Part shown: piece after piece, positions 34,520 to 45,600 of the stretch | How the letters are laid out: every line of letters begins with the position of its first letter | How positions within the stretch are numbered: the stretch's first letter is position 1 | NCBI GenBank assembly: GCA_041394705.1 | Contig: JAWKHS010000005.1 | Coordinates: 124,001-188,000 of the forward strand | Direction of reading: 5' to 3' | Length of the DNA stretch: 64,000 bases | Source: Vicinamibacterales bacterium | GTDB lineage: Bacteria; Acidobacteriota; Vicinamibacteria; Vicinamibacterales; UBA2999 | Notes under the pieces: generated by a model | Database searches by the model: none | Told to the model about the DNA's origin: nothing | Seen by the model: only the letters and a program-made list of their open reading frames with translations | Translations under genes and position numbers: made by a program

Positions 34520-35875
34520 ATGATCCGACAGACCGCACGCGCGTTCGCCGTTCTCGCCCTGTCCCTGGCCCTGGCCCAGCCGTCCGGCGCGCAGTCGCTG
34601 CCGCGGGCCGCCTCCCCCGACGCCGTCGGGATGTCCGGCGAGCGGCTGGCCCGGCTCACGCGGGTGATGCAGGAGGCCGCCGCGAAGAAGCAGGTGGCCG
34701 GCACGGTCACGATCGTCCTCCGGGACGGCAAGGTCGTGTACCACGAGGCCGCCGGATTGCAGGACGTCGAGCAGGGACGGGCCATGCGGCCCGACTCGAT
34801 CTTCCGCATCGCCTCGATGACCAAGGCCGTGGTCAGCGTCGGCCTGATGATGCTCGTGGAAGAAGGCCGGCTCTCGATCTCGGACCCGGTGTCGCGCTAT
34901 ATCCCGGCCTTCCAGAAGACGACGGTCCTCGGGACCAGGAACGGGCGCGTCGCCGTCGTGCCGGCGGAGCGCCCGATCACCATCCGCGACCTTCTCACCC
35001 ACACGGCCGGCATCTCCTACGGGGCCGGCGCCCTGGAGCCGTACTACAAGGCTGCGGGCTTCACGCAGTGGTACTTCGCCGACCGCAAGGAGCCGATGAC
35101 CTACTGGATCGACAAGCTCGCGGCGCTGCCCTTCGAGGCGCAGCCGGGCGAGCGCTGGGTCTACGGCTACAACACGGACATTCTCGGTAACGTCATCGAA
35201 CGGATCACGGGCCAGACGCTGGCGGCGTTCGTCGCCGAGCGCATCACCACGCCCCTCAAGATGGTGGACACCGCGTTCTTCCTGCCGCTGGAGAAGGCGT
35301 CCCGCCTGGCCGCCGTCTATGCCGTCGGTCCCGACGGCACCATCTCGCGCGCCGAGGACGGGCGTCCAGCCGTCCCCGATCTGCCGCACTCGGGCCAGGG
35401 CGCCTACGTCGGCGGACCGGGCGTGGCCTTCTCGGCCGGCGCCGGCCTCCTCTCGACGGCCCAGGACTACGCGCGCTTCATGCAGATGCTCCTGAACGGC
35501 GGCGAGCTGGAGGGCGTGCGCCTGCTGAGTCCGACCACGGTGGCGCTCATGACGTCGAACCACGTCGGCATGCTGTACCGCGACGGCACGCTCGGGTGGG
35601 GGCTCGGCTTCGAGGTCGTGGAGCGGGTCGGCCGCGCGCCCCGCTACGGCGCCGCCGGCGAGTTCTCGTGGAGCGGCGCGTACCACACGACCTACTGGGC
35701 CGACCCGGTCGAGAAGCTCGTCGTGGTGTTCATGAGCCAGCTCCTGCCGGCCGGGACCACCAACCTCACGACCCGCGTGCGGACGCTCGTGAACCAGGCC
35801 ATCGTGGGACCGCCGGACGGCGCGTCGGGCTCCGCGGGGACCGGCGCGAAGTCACAGGCGCGGCCCGACCGATAG
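34520..35875 (+). CDS. exported serine hydrolase (class C beta-lactamase family)
   Basis: 451 aa from ATG 34520 with a Sec signal peptide (AQS, ~24); the frame reading from 33872 is a shadow of the GT2 gene. Penicillin-binding/beta-lactamase motifs: S-x-x-K in ASMTKAV, Y-x-N in YGYNTD and HSGQG in place of KTG. The HSGQG third motif favours esterase or peptidase activity over beta-lactam hydrolysis, as in EstB-like family VIII esterases. It probably acts in the periplasm. Third motif and length (~430 residues mature) are intact. Confidence 0.9.
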   Translation: MIRQTARAFAVLALSLALAQPSGAQSLPRAASPDAVGMSGERLARLTRVMQEAAAKKQVAGTVTIVLRDGKVVYHEAAGLQDVEQGRAMRPDSIFRIASMTKAVVSVGLMMLVEEGRLSISDPVSRYIPAFQKTTVLGTRNGRVAVVPAERPITIRDLLTHTAGISYGAGALEPYYKAAGFTQWYFADRKEPMTYWIDKLAALPFEAQPGERWVYGYNTDILGNVIERITGQTLAAFVAERITTPLKMVDTAFFLPLEKASRLAAVYAVGPDGTISRAEDGRPAVPDLPHSGQGAYVGGPGVAFSAGAGLLSTAQDYARFMQMLLNGGELEGVRLLSPTTVALMTSNHVGMLYRDGTLGWGLGFEVVERVGRAPRYGAAGEFSWSGAYHTTYWADPVEKLVVVFMSQLLPAGTTNLTTRVRTLVNQAIVGPPDGASGSAGTGAKSQARPDR

Positions 35876-35907
35876 GACTGCCAGCCGGTGCCGGAATCGG
35901 GGGGCCG

Positions 35908-36804
35908 ATGACGCCGCTTCCGCCCCTGAGCGCGGCGGCCTTCGCGGCGCTGACGGCCACCCTCGTCGCGGTGTGGGCGCCGCGCGTCTCACCCTCGCCG
36001 CGGGCCTGGACCTGGTGGGTACTCCCCTTTCTGGCCACGCTCGTCCTGGCGCAGGCCGCCGGCCTCGTGACGACGGCCGGCCTCGTGGCGCTGTTCGTCC
36101 TGGTCGGGGCGTGCCGCGTGGCGGCCACGGTCCCGCACGGCGCGCTGAAGGGCTTCGCCCTCAGTGTCGTCCTCGCGGTCAGCGCCGGCATCCTCGCCCA
36201 CGTGCTGCCGGGATTCGAGAACCCGCGAGTGCTGGACGCCGCGCGCCTCTCGCCCGAGGCGGCGCCGTATACGCGCTACCTGAACCTGGACAAGGGGCTG
36301 CTGGGCCTCTTCCTCCTCACGCTGGTGTCGCCGCGCGAGGCCATCCGGCGGTCGCGCCTGCCCGTCGCGGCGCTCGTCCCGCCGTTCGCGCTGACGGCGC
36401 TCGTCGTGACGATCGCGACGATGGCCGCCGGCTACGTGCGGTGGGATCCGAAGCTGCCCGGCTGGTGGGCGTCATGGCTGTGGAGCATGGCGTTCCTGAC
36501 GGCGCTCCCGGAGGAAGCCGTGTTCCGCCACGTGATCCAGGGCGGGCTCCAGACCTGGCTCGGCGCGTCCACGCGCGCGCACTGGACGGCGATTGCGGCG
36601 TCGGGCCTGCTCTTCGGGGCGGCGCACGCCGGCGGCGGGTGGACCTACGCGGGCCTCGCCAGCCTGGCCGGCATCGGCTACGGCTGGATCTACGCGCTGA
36701 GCGGATCGCTCACGGCCAGCATCGCGGCGCACACCGCGCTGAACCTGCTGCACTTCCTCCTCTTCACCTACCCTGCGCTCGCCTCGGCCGCGCCCGTCGG
36801 GTGA
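35908..36804 (+). CDS. CPBP-family intramembrane metalloprotease
   Basis: 298 aa from ATG 35908, about eight transmembrane segments. Motif 1 is EEAVFRH (EExxxR), motif 2 is LLFGAAHAG (FxxxH) and motif 3 is HTALN. These are the glutamate, histidine and asparagine motifs of the CAAX-prenyl-endopeptidase/bacteriocin-processing (Abi/CPBP) family, which cleaves within membranes. The prokaryotic roles include bacteriocin self-immunity and protein maturation; here no partner peptide is adjacent. It lies 32 bases after the serine hydrolase and shares its transcript. Confidence 0.9.
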   Translation: MTPLPPLSAAAFAALTATLVAVWAPRVSPSPRAWTWWVLPFLATLVLAQAAGLVTTAGLVALFVLVGACRVAATVPHGALKGFALSVVLAVSAGILAHVLPGFENPRVLDAARLSPEAAPYTRYLNLDKGLLGLFLLTLVSPREAIRRSRLPVAALVPPFALTALVVTIATMAAGYVRWDPKLPGWWASWLWSMAFLTALPEEAVFRHVIQGGLQTWLGASTRAHWTAIAASGLLFGAAHAGGGWTYAGLASLAGIGYGWIYALSGSLTASIAAHTALNLLHFLLFTYPALASAAPVG

Positions 36805-36817
36805 GCGTCCGGCACCG

Positions 36818-36823
36818 TATACT
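36818..36823 (+). promoter_or_regulatory. -10-like box TATACT, leaderless arrangement
   Basis: Ends six bases before ATG 36830 of the CocE hydrolase. Confidence 0.5.
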
Positions 36824-36829
36824 CGCGCC

Positions 36830-38701
36830 ATGACGCGCGCCTTCCGTTCGCCCCGCCCGCTCCTGCCGGCCGTGGCCCTGGCCGCCCTCGGCGCCCTGGC
36901 CGCCGCCGCGCTCGACGCCCGCCAGCCGGCGCCGAATCCCGCCGACGGCTTCACGGTGCGGGACGAGATGATCCCGATGCGGGACGGCGTGAAGCTCTTC
37001 ACCAAGATCTTCATCCCGAAGAACCAGGCGGGTCCCCTGCCGATGGTGTTCCGGCGGACGCCGTACGGCATCGACGGCGCGGCGGGGTCCTTCGTGCGCT
37101 ACTACAAGGCGCTCGTGGACGAAGGCTACATCTTCGTCTTCCAGGACATCCGCGGGAAGTTCCGCTCCGAGGGCACGTTCGTGATGCAGCGTCCGGCGCG
37201 CGCGCCCGGCGACACGACGAGCCTCGACGAGGGCACGGACACGTACGACACCATCGAGTGGCTCCTGAAACACGTGCCGCAGCACAACGGGCGCGTGGGG
37301 ATGCTGGGCGTCAGCTACGACGGCTGGACCACCATCATGGGCGCCGTAGAGCCGCACCCGGCGCTGAAGGCGATCTCGCCGCAGGCCTCGCCCGCCGACA
37401 TGTGGCTGGGTGACGACTTCCACCACAACGGGGCCTTCCGCCTGAGCTACGCGTTCGAATACGCCACGATGATGGAGTCGGGCAAGGACGTCCAGCAGTT
37501 CAGCTTCGACCGCTACGACACCTACGACTGGTATCTCGCGCTCGGGCCGCTCTCGGCCGTGAACCGCCGCTACCTCCGCGAGTCGATTCCCACGTGGAAC
37601 GACTACGTGCGCCATCCCGACTACGACGAGTTCTGGAAGCGGCAGACGATGATCCCGCACCTGCGCTCGGTGCTGGTGCCGACGCTGAACGTGGCGGGCT
37701 GGTGGGACCAGGAGGACTTCTACGGGCCCATCACGATCTACTCGGCGCTCGAGAAGTTCGACACGGCCGGCATGAACTACCTCGTCGTGGGACCGTGGAA
37801 CCACGGCGGCTGGACGCGGGACGGCACGGCGCTCGGGCCCATCGGCTTCGGCAGCGACACCGCGGCCTACTTCCGCGACCAGGTGCAGGCGCCGTTCTTC
37901 GCCTACTTCCTGAAGGACAAGGGCACGCGCGACTTCCCCGAAGCCCTCACCTTCGAGGCCGGCGCGAATCAGTGGCGGCGCTGGTCGCAGTGGCCGCCCG
38001 TCAGGGAGACGAAGACGATGGGCCTGTACTTCGGCGCCGACGAGGCCCTGCGCCTGTCGGAAGCCGCGCCCGCCGGCGCGACGGGCTTCGACAGCTTCGT
38101 GTCCGACCCGGCGCACCCGGTGCCGTACCGCCACCGGCCCATCCAGGCGACGTACTTCCCCGGCGGCTCGAAGTGGTCCACGTGGCTCGTGGAGGACCAG
38201 CGCTTCGTGGACGACCGTCCGGACGTGCTCAGCTGGGAGTCGCCGGCCCTGACGGAGGACGTGACGATCGCGGGCGAGGTCGTGGCGAAGCTCTTCACGT
38301 CCACGACCGGCTCGGACGCGGACTGGGTCGTGAAGCTGATCGACGTGTATCCGGAGTCGCGGCCCGACGACTGGAGCCTCGCCGGCTACCAGCTCATGGT
38401 GTCGAACGAAGTGTTTCGCGGACGCTACCGCCGCGGCTTCGAGACGCCGGTGCCGATGACGCCCAACGCCGTGGAGCCGATCACGTTCAGCCTGCACACC
38501 CAGAACTACACGTTCAAGGCGGGCCACCGGATCATGGTGCAGGTGCAGAGCACGTGGTTCCCGCTCATCGACAGGAACCCGCAGACCTTCACGAAGAGCA
38601 TCTTCGACGCCACCGAGAAGGACTTCGTCCGGGCCACACACCGCGTGTACCGCTCGTCCCGCTACCCGTCGCGGGTCGAGATACCCGTCGTGTCCCGCTG
38701 A
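36830..38701 (+). CDS. exported CocE/NonD-family hydrolase
   Basis: 623 aa with a Sec signal peptide (cleavage near residue 27). An alpha/beta-hydrolase core: FRRTPYGIDG, VFQDIRGKFRSEG, the nucleophile motif GVSYDGWTT, the acid in LNVAGWWDQEDF and the His in VVGPWNHGGWTRDG. The C-terminal jelly-roll X-Pro-dipeptidyl-peptidase domain begins near residue 380. CocE/NonD members hydrolyse acyl esters or the alpha-amino-acid ester/X-Pro amide. The exact substrate is not readable. Its 5' promoter arrangement implies a leaderless mRNA. Confidence 0.92.
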   Translation: MTRAFRSPRPLLPAVALAALGALAAAALDARQPAPNPADGFTVRDEMIPMRDGVKLFTKIFIPKNQAGPLPMVFRRTPYGIDGAAGSFVRYYKALVDEGYIFVFQDIRGKFRSEGTFVMQRPARAPGDTTSLDEGTDTYDTIEWLLKHVPQHNGRVGMLGVSYDGWTTIMGAVEPHPALKAISPQASPADMWLGDDFHHNGAFRLSYAFEYATMMESGKDVQQFSFDRYDTYDWYLALGPLSAVNRRYLRESIPTWNDYVRHPDYDEFWKRQTMIPHLRSVLVPTLNVAGWWDQEDFYGPITIYSALEKFDTAGMNYLVVGPWNHGGWTRDGTALGPIGFGSDTAAYFRDQVQAPFFAYFLKDKGTRDFPEALTFEAGANQWRRWSQWPPVRETKTMGLYFGADEALRLSEAAPAGATGFDSFVSDPAHPVPYRHRPIQATYFPGGSKWSTWLVEDQRFVDDRPDVLSWESPALTEDVTIAGEVVAKLFTSTTGSDADWVVKLIDVYPESRPDDWSLAGYQLMVSNEVFRGRYRRGFETPVPMTPNAVEPITFSLHTQNYTFKAGHRIMVQVQSTWFPLIDRNPQTFTKSIFDATEKDFVRATHRVYRSSRYPSRVEIPVVSR

Positions 38702-38744
38702 GAAATCCGCGCCGGCGGGCCCGTCAATCCGAATGGAGGGCGTG

Positions 38745-41729
38745 ATGATCGCGTGTCGAGTCGAAGCTCGCCTGGTCGCAGTGGTGGCGCTCGTCGCGCT
38801 GGCGACGAACGCGGGGGCCGAGCCCTCGACGGCGTCTTCGATGCCGTGGAAGGTCGGCAGGCCGGATGCGATGGCCGTCTCCGGCACGACCGTGTACATG
38901 GCCAGCCGCGGCGATCTCATCCCAAGGACGAAGGCCCTCGGGGGCTTCGGCGTGTTCGGCGCGGCGGAAGCAGTGGCCGATCCCGTCCCCGCGACGAACG
39001 GAGCAGTGGCGGCCATCATCGCCGACGGCGCCGGGGGCTGGTACATCGGGGGCACCTTCACGACGGTGGGCGGTGTGCCTCGGGCCGGTCTGGCGCGGGT
39101 GCGCGCCGACGGCTCCGTCGATTCGACGTTCGTCTGCAACGTCGCCGGCTCGGTCAACGCCCTCGCGTTGAACGGAGCGAATCTGATCGTGGGCGGCGTC
39201 TTCACGACGCTCAACCTGGTGCCGCGCGCGTCGCTGGGCGTGATCAGCGCGACGACGGGCTTGGTCCTGAGCGCGGCTCCGTCGGTGACGGGCGGCGCGG
39301 TGAACGCGCTGTTGCTGTCGGGACCGACGCTGTACGTCGGCGGCGCGTTCACGATGGCCGGCGGACAGCCGCGCATCGGCATGGCCGCCTTCACGCTGGC
39401 GACCGGGGCGATCGTGGCGGGCTTCACGGCGAACGTCAGCTCGGGCCACGCCGTGCTCGCCCTCGCGCAGTCGGGATCCTCGCTGTTCCTCGGCGGCACC
39501 ATGCTGACGGTGAACGGCGTGGCGCGCCCCAAGCTGGCCAAGGTCAGCCTCGCGACGGGGTTCGTCGATGCGAGTTGGAACGGTCTCGTGGACGACGCCG
39601 TGACCACGCTCGCCGTGGACGGGAACGCGGTGGTCGCCGGCGGAACCTTCACCACCGCCGGCGGGCAACCCCGCAGCCGGCTGGCCGCCCTCGACGCGGC
39701 GACCGGCGCGGCGACCGCCTGGCGCGCGGACACCGACGGCGATGTCAACCGGCTTCGCGTGGCCGGCGGAGTGGCGTACGTGGTCGGCACCTTCGACATG
39801 GTGTCGGGTCAGCGGCGGCAAGGCGCCGCCGCGATTACGGCCGCAGCGCCGGCGACCGTCCTGCCGTGGCAGCCGTCGCTGGCCAGGAGCGTCGTCACCC
39901 TCGAGGTCGCGGGGGGGCGGGTCGCCGTCGGGGGCACCGTCCTCCAGGGATGGGGCGCGGCGGCGCGGGGCAACCTGGCGGCCATCGACCTGCTGACGGG
40001 CGACGTGCTCCCGTGGGCGCCCAAGGTCACGGGGGGCGTGACCTCGATGGTCGCCGCCGGCTCGCGGCTCGTCGTCTCAGGCGTCTTCACCGCCATCGAT
40101 GGCGTCAACCGCAAGAACGTGGCGGCGTTCGACCTGACGACGCACGCGCTCCTGCCGCTGAGCCTGACGCTGGACGGCCCGGTCTGGGCCTTGGCCGCCA
40201 TCGGCGACACGCTCTTCCTGGCTGGCGATTTCACCGTGGTGAACGGCGCCTTCCGGATCCGGCTGGCCGCCATCGACCTCGCCACTGGTGCTCTTCTGTC
40301 GTGGGATCCGCAAGCCGACTTGACGCCGTACTTCCTCATGGCGCGAGGAGACCGGGTCCTCGTCGGCGGATACTTCACGTCGCTCATCGGCACGAACGGC
40401 TTCCAGGTGCGGCAGGGCCTCGGCGAGATCACGACCGGCGGAGCCGTGACGGCGTTCGACGTGGGAGCCACATACGGCGGCTCGACGGGCTATATCGGCG
40501 CCGCCGCCATCGCGGGAAGCCGGATGCTCGTGAGTGGGGACTTCACGGCACTCCAGGGCGCGCCGCGGCAGGGGCTCGCAGCGGTGGATGCGACCACGGG
40601 CGCCGTCCTTCCATGGGCGACCGCCGTCAGTACGCCGCCTGGCCAGCTCAGCGCCCGAGGGAACGACGTGTACCTCGCGGGCCTGTTCACGTCGGTCGGC
40701 GGCCAGCCGCGGAACGGGTTCGCGAAAGTGGACGCCACGACCGGTGCGGTGTCGCCATGGGTGCCCTCGCAGGTCCCGTTGAGCGGTCAGTTCGTGCTCA
40801 CGACAGAGTTCGGGGTGCTGTTCGTCGGCGATGTCCTCCTCGCCGACCGCCTCGCCTTCTATCCAGAGCAGGCGCTCGGTGGACCGCCGGGACCGCCGGT
40901 CCAGGTCAACGCGCGGACGGTGGGCGGCGTGCTGACGATGTCGTGGTTGCCGCCCATCATCGGGCCCCGTCCGAGCGCGTACGTGCTGGAGGTCGGCACG
41001 GGACCCGGCCTCGCCAACGTCGGGACCCTCGCGCTGGCCTCCACGTCGTTCACCATCGGCGGCGTGCCACCGACCACGTTCTACGCGCGCGTGCGGGGAG
41101 TCAATGGCGCGGGCGCTGGCGCAGCGTCGCGCGATGTCGCCTTCACGGCCGGCGCGCCTTCGTGCACGGCCGCTCCGGAGGCGCCCTCGAAGCCATCGAC
41201 GGTCGTGGCCGGCAACACCGTGATCGTCTCGTGGGCGGGTGAGCCCGGCTCCGCGCCCGCGAGCTACACCCTGCAGGCGGGCACGTCCAGCGGCCTCGCC
41301 AACATCGGCGCGATCCCGATCGGGGCCGCGACGTCGTTTTCGACCGGCGGGGTTCCCCCCGGCGCCTATTTCGTGCGCGTCGTCGGCGCCAACACCTGCG
41401 GACCGAGCCCCGCGTCGGCGGACGGCGTGCTCGCGGTCGGCGGCGCCGCTGGGCCGCCAGGCGCGCCGATCAACCTGACGACCACGACGGCGCCGGGCTC
41501 CGTGTCGCTGTCGTGGACGACGTCCGCGGCTGGCGGCGCACCGGCAGGCCACCTGCTCGAAGCCGGCACCGGACCGGGTCTCAGCAACCTCGCGGTCGTT
41601 CCGATCGGGCCGGCGACGTCATTCAGTGTGGGGGGAGTGCCGCCAGGGACGTACTACCTCAGGATTCGGGCCGTGAACGGCTCGGGCTCCAGCGCGACGT
41701 CCGGACTGGCGGTCGCCGTCGTTCCCTGA
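38745..41729 (+). CDS. exported beta-propeller protein with three FN3-like domains
   Basis: 994 aa from ATG 38745, which has GGAGGG a few bases upstream; ATG 38733 is also in frame. Signal peptide ending near ATNAGAEP. Residues ~30-690 are repeats of ~45-50 residues built on a G-x-F-T-x-(x)-G-x-x-R-x-x-L-A pattern followed by TG-(A/x)-W (for example FTTAGGQPRSRLAALDAATGAAT). They resemble delta-60 repeat or beta-propeller modules. Residues ~700-994 hold three FN3-like domains that each contain the motif AGTGPGL or close kin. The protein is probably surface-exposed or secreted. No catalytic residues are seen. Confidence 0.85.
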   Translation: MIACRVEARLVAVVALVALATNAGAEPSTASSMPWKVGRPDAMAVSGTTVYMASRGDLIPRTKALGGFGVFGAAEAVADPVPATNGAVAAIIADGAGGWYIGGTFTTVGGVPRAGLARVRADGSVDSTFVCNVAGSVNALALNGANLIVGGVFTTLNLVPRASLGVISATTGLVLSAAPSVTGGAVNALLLSGPTLYVGGAFTMAGGQPRIGMAAFTLATGAIVAGFTANVSSGHAVLALAQSGSSLFLGGTMLTVNGVARPKLAKVSLATGFVDASWNGLVDDAVTTLAVDGNAVVAGGTFTTAGGQPRSRLAALDAATGAATAWRADTDGDVNRLRVAGGVAYVVGTFDMVSGQRRQGAAAITAAAPATVLPWQPSLARSVVTLEVAGGRVAVGGTVLQGWGAAARGNLAAIDLLTGDVLPWAPKVTGGVTSMVAAGSRLVVSGVFTAIDGVNRKNVAAFDLTTHALLPLSLTLDGPVWALAAIGDTLFLAGDFTVVNGAFRIRLAAIDLATGALLSWDPQADLTPYFLMARGDRVLVGGYFTSLIGTNGFQVRQGLGEITTGGAVTAFDVGATYGGSTGYIGAAAIAGSRMLVSGDFTALQGAPRQGLAAVDATTGAVLPWATAVSTPPGQLSARGNDVYLAGLFTSVGGQPRNGFAKVDATTGAVSPWVPSQVPLSGQFVLTTEFGVLFVGDVLLADRLAFYPEQALGGPPGPPVQVNARTVGGVLTMSWLPPIIGPRPSAYVLEVGTGPGLANVGTLALASTSFTIGGVPPTTFYARVRGVNGAGAGAASRDVAFTAGAPSCTAAPEAPSKPSTVVAGNTVIVSWAGEPGSAPASYTLQAGTSSGLANIGAIPIGAATSFSTGGVPPGAYFVRVVGANTCGPSPASADGVLAVGGAAGPPGAPINLTTTTAPGSVSLSWTTSAAGGAPAGHLLEAGTGPGLSNLAVVPIGPATSFSVGGVPPGTYYLRIRAVNGSGSSATSGLAVAVVP

Positions 41730-41760
41730 TCCCCTGCGCCCGGGCGGGCACAGGGACGGG

Positions 41761-42486
41761 TCACGGCCTTGGGGGGCGAATCATCGGCACGAACTGCACC
41801 GCCAGGCTGCGCTCGGTCGTGACCCCGGTGGACGTCTTCGTGAGGATGCGGAGTTCCTGGGCGCCGTAGACCGGGCCGACCGGCAGGATCATCGTGCCGC
41901 CGTCCTTCAGCTGGTCGACGAGCGCAGGAGGCACGGCTTCCGGCGCCGCGGTCACCACGATCCTGTCGAACGGCGCGTGCTCGGGCCAGCCCTGGTAGCC
42001 GTTGCCGGTCAGGACGTGGACGTGGCGGTACCCCTCGGCGGCCAGCGTATCCCGCGCCCGGTCGGCCAGGGCAGGCACGAGTTCGATCGTGTAGACCTCG
42101 CGCGCGAGTTCGCCGAGAACGGCCGCCTGGTAGCCCGAGCCGGTGCCGATCTCGAGCACGACGTCGTCCGGGCGGATCGCCAGCGCCTCGGTCATGAACG
42201 CCACGATGTAGGGCTGCGAGATCGTCTGACCGTGGCCGATCGGGAGCGGATGGTCGTCGTACGCCTCGGCCGCCACGGCGGCCGGCACGTAGCGATGCCG
42301 GGGGACGCGGGACATGGCGGCCAGGACCCGCGGATCGCGGATCCCCCTGGCGCGGAGCTGCCGGTCCACCATGCGGACCGCGTCGGCGCGGCGGTCCTGG
42401 GTGTCGCCCGCACCGGCGTCACCGCCGGGCGTGAGGGCCGACAGCGCCATCACCGGGCCCGACAGCCGCTGGAAGACGCGCCACAT
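41761..42486 (-). CDS. pcm: protein-L-isoaspartate O-methyltransferase
   Basis: 241 aa from ATG 42486, preceded by GAGGAGG; longer frames reach back into the promoter of the VPS10-like gene. Sequence marks: RHRYVP, YDDHPLPIGHGQTISQPYIVAFMTE (the Pcm signature, of which the HPLPIG-x-GQTISQP core is highly conserved), then the SAM loop VLEIGTGSGYQAAVLG. It methylates isoaspartyl residues in ageing proteins so that they can return to aspartate. A hydrophobic N-terminus (MALSALTPGG) is unusual for a cytoplasmic Pcm and hints at export or a longer linker. Confidence 0.95.
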   Translation of the reverse strand: MWRVFQRLSGPVMALSALTPGGDAGAGDTQDRRADAVRMVDRQLRARGIRDPRVLAAMSRVPRHRYVPAAVAAEAYDDHPLPIGHGQTISQPYIVAFMTEALAIRPDDVVLEIGTGSGYQAAVLGELAREVYTIELVPALADRARDTLAAEGYRHVHVLTGNGYQGWPEHAPFDRIVVTAAPEAVPPALVDQLKDGGTMILPVGPVYGAQELRILTKTSTGVTTERSLAVQFVPMIRPPRP

Positions 42487-42695
42487 CGTCGGGGCCTCCT
42501 CATGGCCCCACACTACTCCCGATGCGGCCGGCCGCGCCGCACGGCGCCCCGCGCTGGAGGGCCTGCCGGCGGCGGCCTGCCGGATACCAGCTCTTGCGTA
42601 CTGGCGCCGCCCGCAGTAGAACTCCGCAGGCGACGATGCCCGGCCCGCCCGGTCCCAGGGCGGTCCACGCGGCTGGACGCGGTGGTGGAGGTGGT

Positions 42696-45600
42696 ATGAC
42701 GCGCACGAGACGGTTCGTTCTGGCACTTCTCGTGGCCGGCCTGAGCGTGGCCTGGCCCACGGCACAACAGCGGCCGGGCCCTTCACCGGACCAGTACGCG
42801 CGGCTCCACTGGCGGACCATCGGACCGGAAGGCAACCGCTTCTCCTCAGCCGCCGGCATCGCCGGCGATCCCTACACCTACTACGTCGGGGCCGCGTCGG
42901 GCGGCGTGTGGAAGACGACCGACGGCGGCACCACCTGGGATCCCATCTTCGACGACCAGCCGGTGCAGTCCATCGGCTCGCTCGCGGTGGCGCCCTCGGA
43001 CCCGAACATCGTCTGGGCGGGTACGGGCGAGGGGAAGATCCGCAGCCACATCTCGCTCGGCCAGGGCATCTACAAGTCCACCGACGCCGGGAAGACGTGG
43101 GCGCTCATGGGGCTGGAGCAGACCGGGCGCATCCCGCGCCTCGTGATCCATCCGACCGACCCCGACATCGTCCTCGCCTGCGCCCTCGGCCATGCCTATG
43201 GCCCGCAGCAGGAGCGGGGCGTGTTCCGGACGGCCGACGGCGGACGGACCTGGACGCGCACGCTGTTCACGGACGAGAACGCCGGGTGCTCGGACATCGC
43301 CATGAACCCGAAGAACCCGCGCATCCTGCTCGCCGGGATGTGGACGCTCGAGATCCACACCTGGGGCCGCGACAGCGGCGGCCCCGGCAGCGGGCTCTTC
43401 ATGTCACGCGACGGCGGACAGACCTGGACGAAGCTGACGGGCGGCCGCGGCCTGCCCACCAAGCCGGTGGGCAAGGTGGCGGTGGCCATCTCGGCCTCGA
43501 ACCCGCAGCGGATGTACGCCCTCATCGAGACCGGCGACGGCGTGCCGTGGAAGGGCCAGGAGACCGAGCGCGGCCAGCTGTGGCGATCCGACGACGGCGG
43601 CGAACGCTGGCAGGTCGTGAGCTACGACCACAACGCGATGGGACGCGCCCACTACTACTCGCGGATGGCCGTGGCGCCGGACGATCCCGACGAGGCGTAC
43701 TTCCTCACGGCGTCCTTCTCGAAGAGCATCGACGGCGGCAAGACGCTCACGGTCCTCAGCCGCGGCGCCGGGGGCGACGCCATGGCCCCGGGCGGCGACC
43801 ATCATGACATCTGGATCGATCCGACCAACGCGAATCGCCAGATCGTGGCGCACGACCAGGGCCTGTCCATCACGGTGAACCGCGGCAAGACCTGGTACCG
43901 GCAGCGCCTGAAGAACGCCCAGATCTACCACGTCACCGTGGACAACGAGATTCCCTACAACGTGCTCGGCAACAAGCAGGACGAGCCCACCTACCGCGGG
44001 CCCAGCAACAGCCGTCTCCAGGGCGGTTTCGGAGGGGACCCGGGCATCCCGCGCGCGATGTGGAACGCGGTCGGCGGCGGTGAGAGCGGCTGGGCCACGC
44101 CGGATCCGAAGAACTCGAACGTCGTCTGGTCGACGGCCTCCGGATCCGGCATGGTCGGCGGCATCGTGGTGCGCTTCGAACAGGATCGCCGCCAGTTCCG
44201 GAACATCGAGGTGTGGCCGGATCAGTCCAACGGCCCGGCGGAGGGCGTCCGGTACCGCTTCGTGTGGGACGCGCCGCTCCAGATCTCGCCGCACGACTCC
44301 AACACCATCTACGTCGGCAGCCAGCACGTCCACCGCACCACCAACGGCGGACAGAGCTGGGAGGTCATCAGCCCCGATCTCACGCTGAACGACCGAACGA
44401 AGATGGGCAGTTCCGGGGGACTCACGCCCGACAACATCGGCGTCGAGTACGCGGGCGTCGTCTACGGCATCGCCGAGTCGCCGAAGGTGAAGGGCCTCAT
44501 CTGGGCGGGCACCAACGACGGCCAGGTGCAGCTCACGCGTGACAGCGGAAAGTCGTGGACCAACGTCACGAAGAACATCCCGGGCCTCATCTCGTGGGGC
44601 TCGGTGCGCAGCCTGGCGCCCTCGCGCTACGACGACGGCACCTGCTTCATCGCCGTGGACGGCCACCAGGCGAACAGCCGCGACCCGTGGGTGTACCGCA
44701 CGACCGACTTCGGCGCCACGTGGAGGCTCATCACGAACGGCCTGCCGAAGCACATGGTGAGCTACGCGAAGGTGATCTACGAGGACCCGGTGCGGCGCGG
44801 CCTGCTCTACCTGGGCACCGAGAGCGGCATCTACGTGACCTTCGACGCCGGGGACACCTGGCAGCCGCTGCAGAACGACCTGCCGCACGCGCCCGTCTCG
44901 GGCATCGTCGTGCAGGAGCACTTCAACGACCTCGTGATCTCCACCTACGGGCGCGGCTTCTGGATTCTCGACGACATCACGCCCCTCAGGGCGATGACGC
45001 CCGAGGTGCTGACCCAGGCCGCCCACCTCTTCCCGGTGCGCCAGGCGTACCGCTTCCGCGGGATCACGGCGCCGTCCACGCCCTACGACGACCCGACCGT
45101 GGGCGAGAACCCCCAGTACGGCGCGGCCATCAACTACTACCTGAGCAAGCCCGTGAGCGGCGGCGGCACCGTGACCATCGCGGACGCCCGCGGCCAGACG
45201 GTGCGGACCATGCGCGTGCCCGGCGGCGCCGGCCTGAACCGGGTCACCTGGGACCTCAGGTACGAGCCGACGAAGGAGATGCGGTTCAGGACCGATCCCC
45301 TCTACGGTCACGAACTGCCCCGGGAGAACGACGACACGCGCCCGCCCGCCGGCGGCGGCGGACGCATCACCATCCTCGCGCCGCCCGGCGCCTACACCGT
45401 GAAGCTGAACATCGGCGGCCGCGACTACCAGCAACCGCTCACGGTGCTGAAGGACCCGCACTCGGGCGGCACGGAGGCCGACATCCAGAGCCAGACGACG
45501 CTCCTGCGCACGCTCGCGACGGGACTCAACTCCGGCGTGGACGCGGTGAACCAGCTCGAGTTCATGCGCAACCAGATCCAGGAGGTGCTGCGGACCTCGT

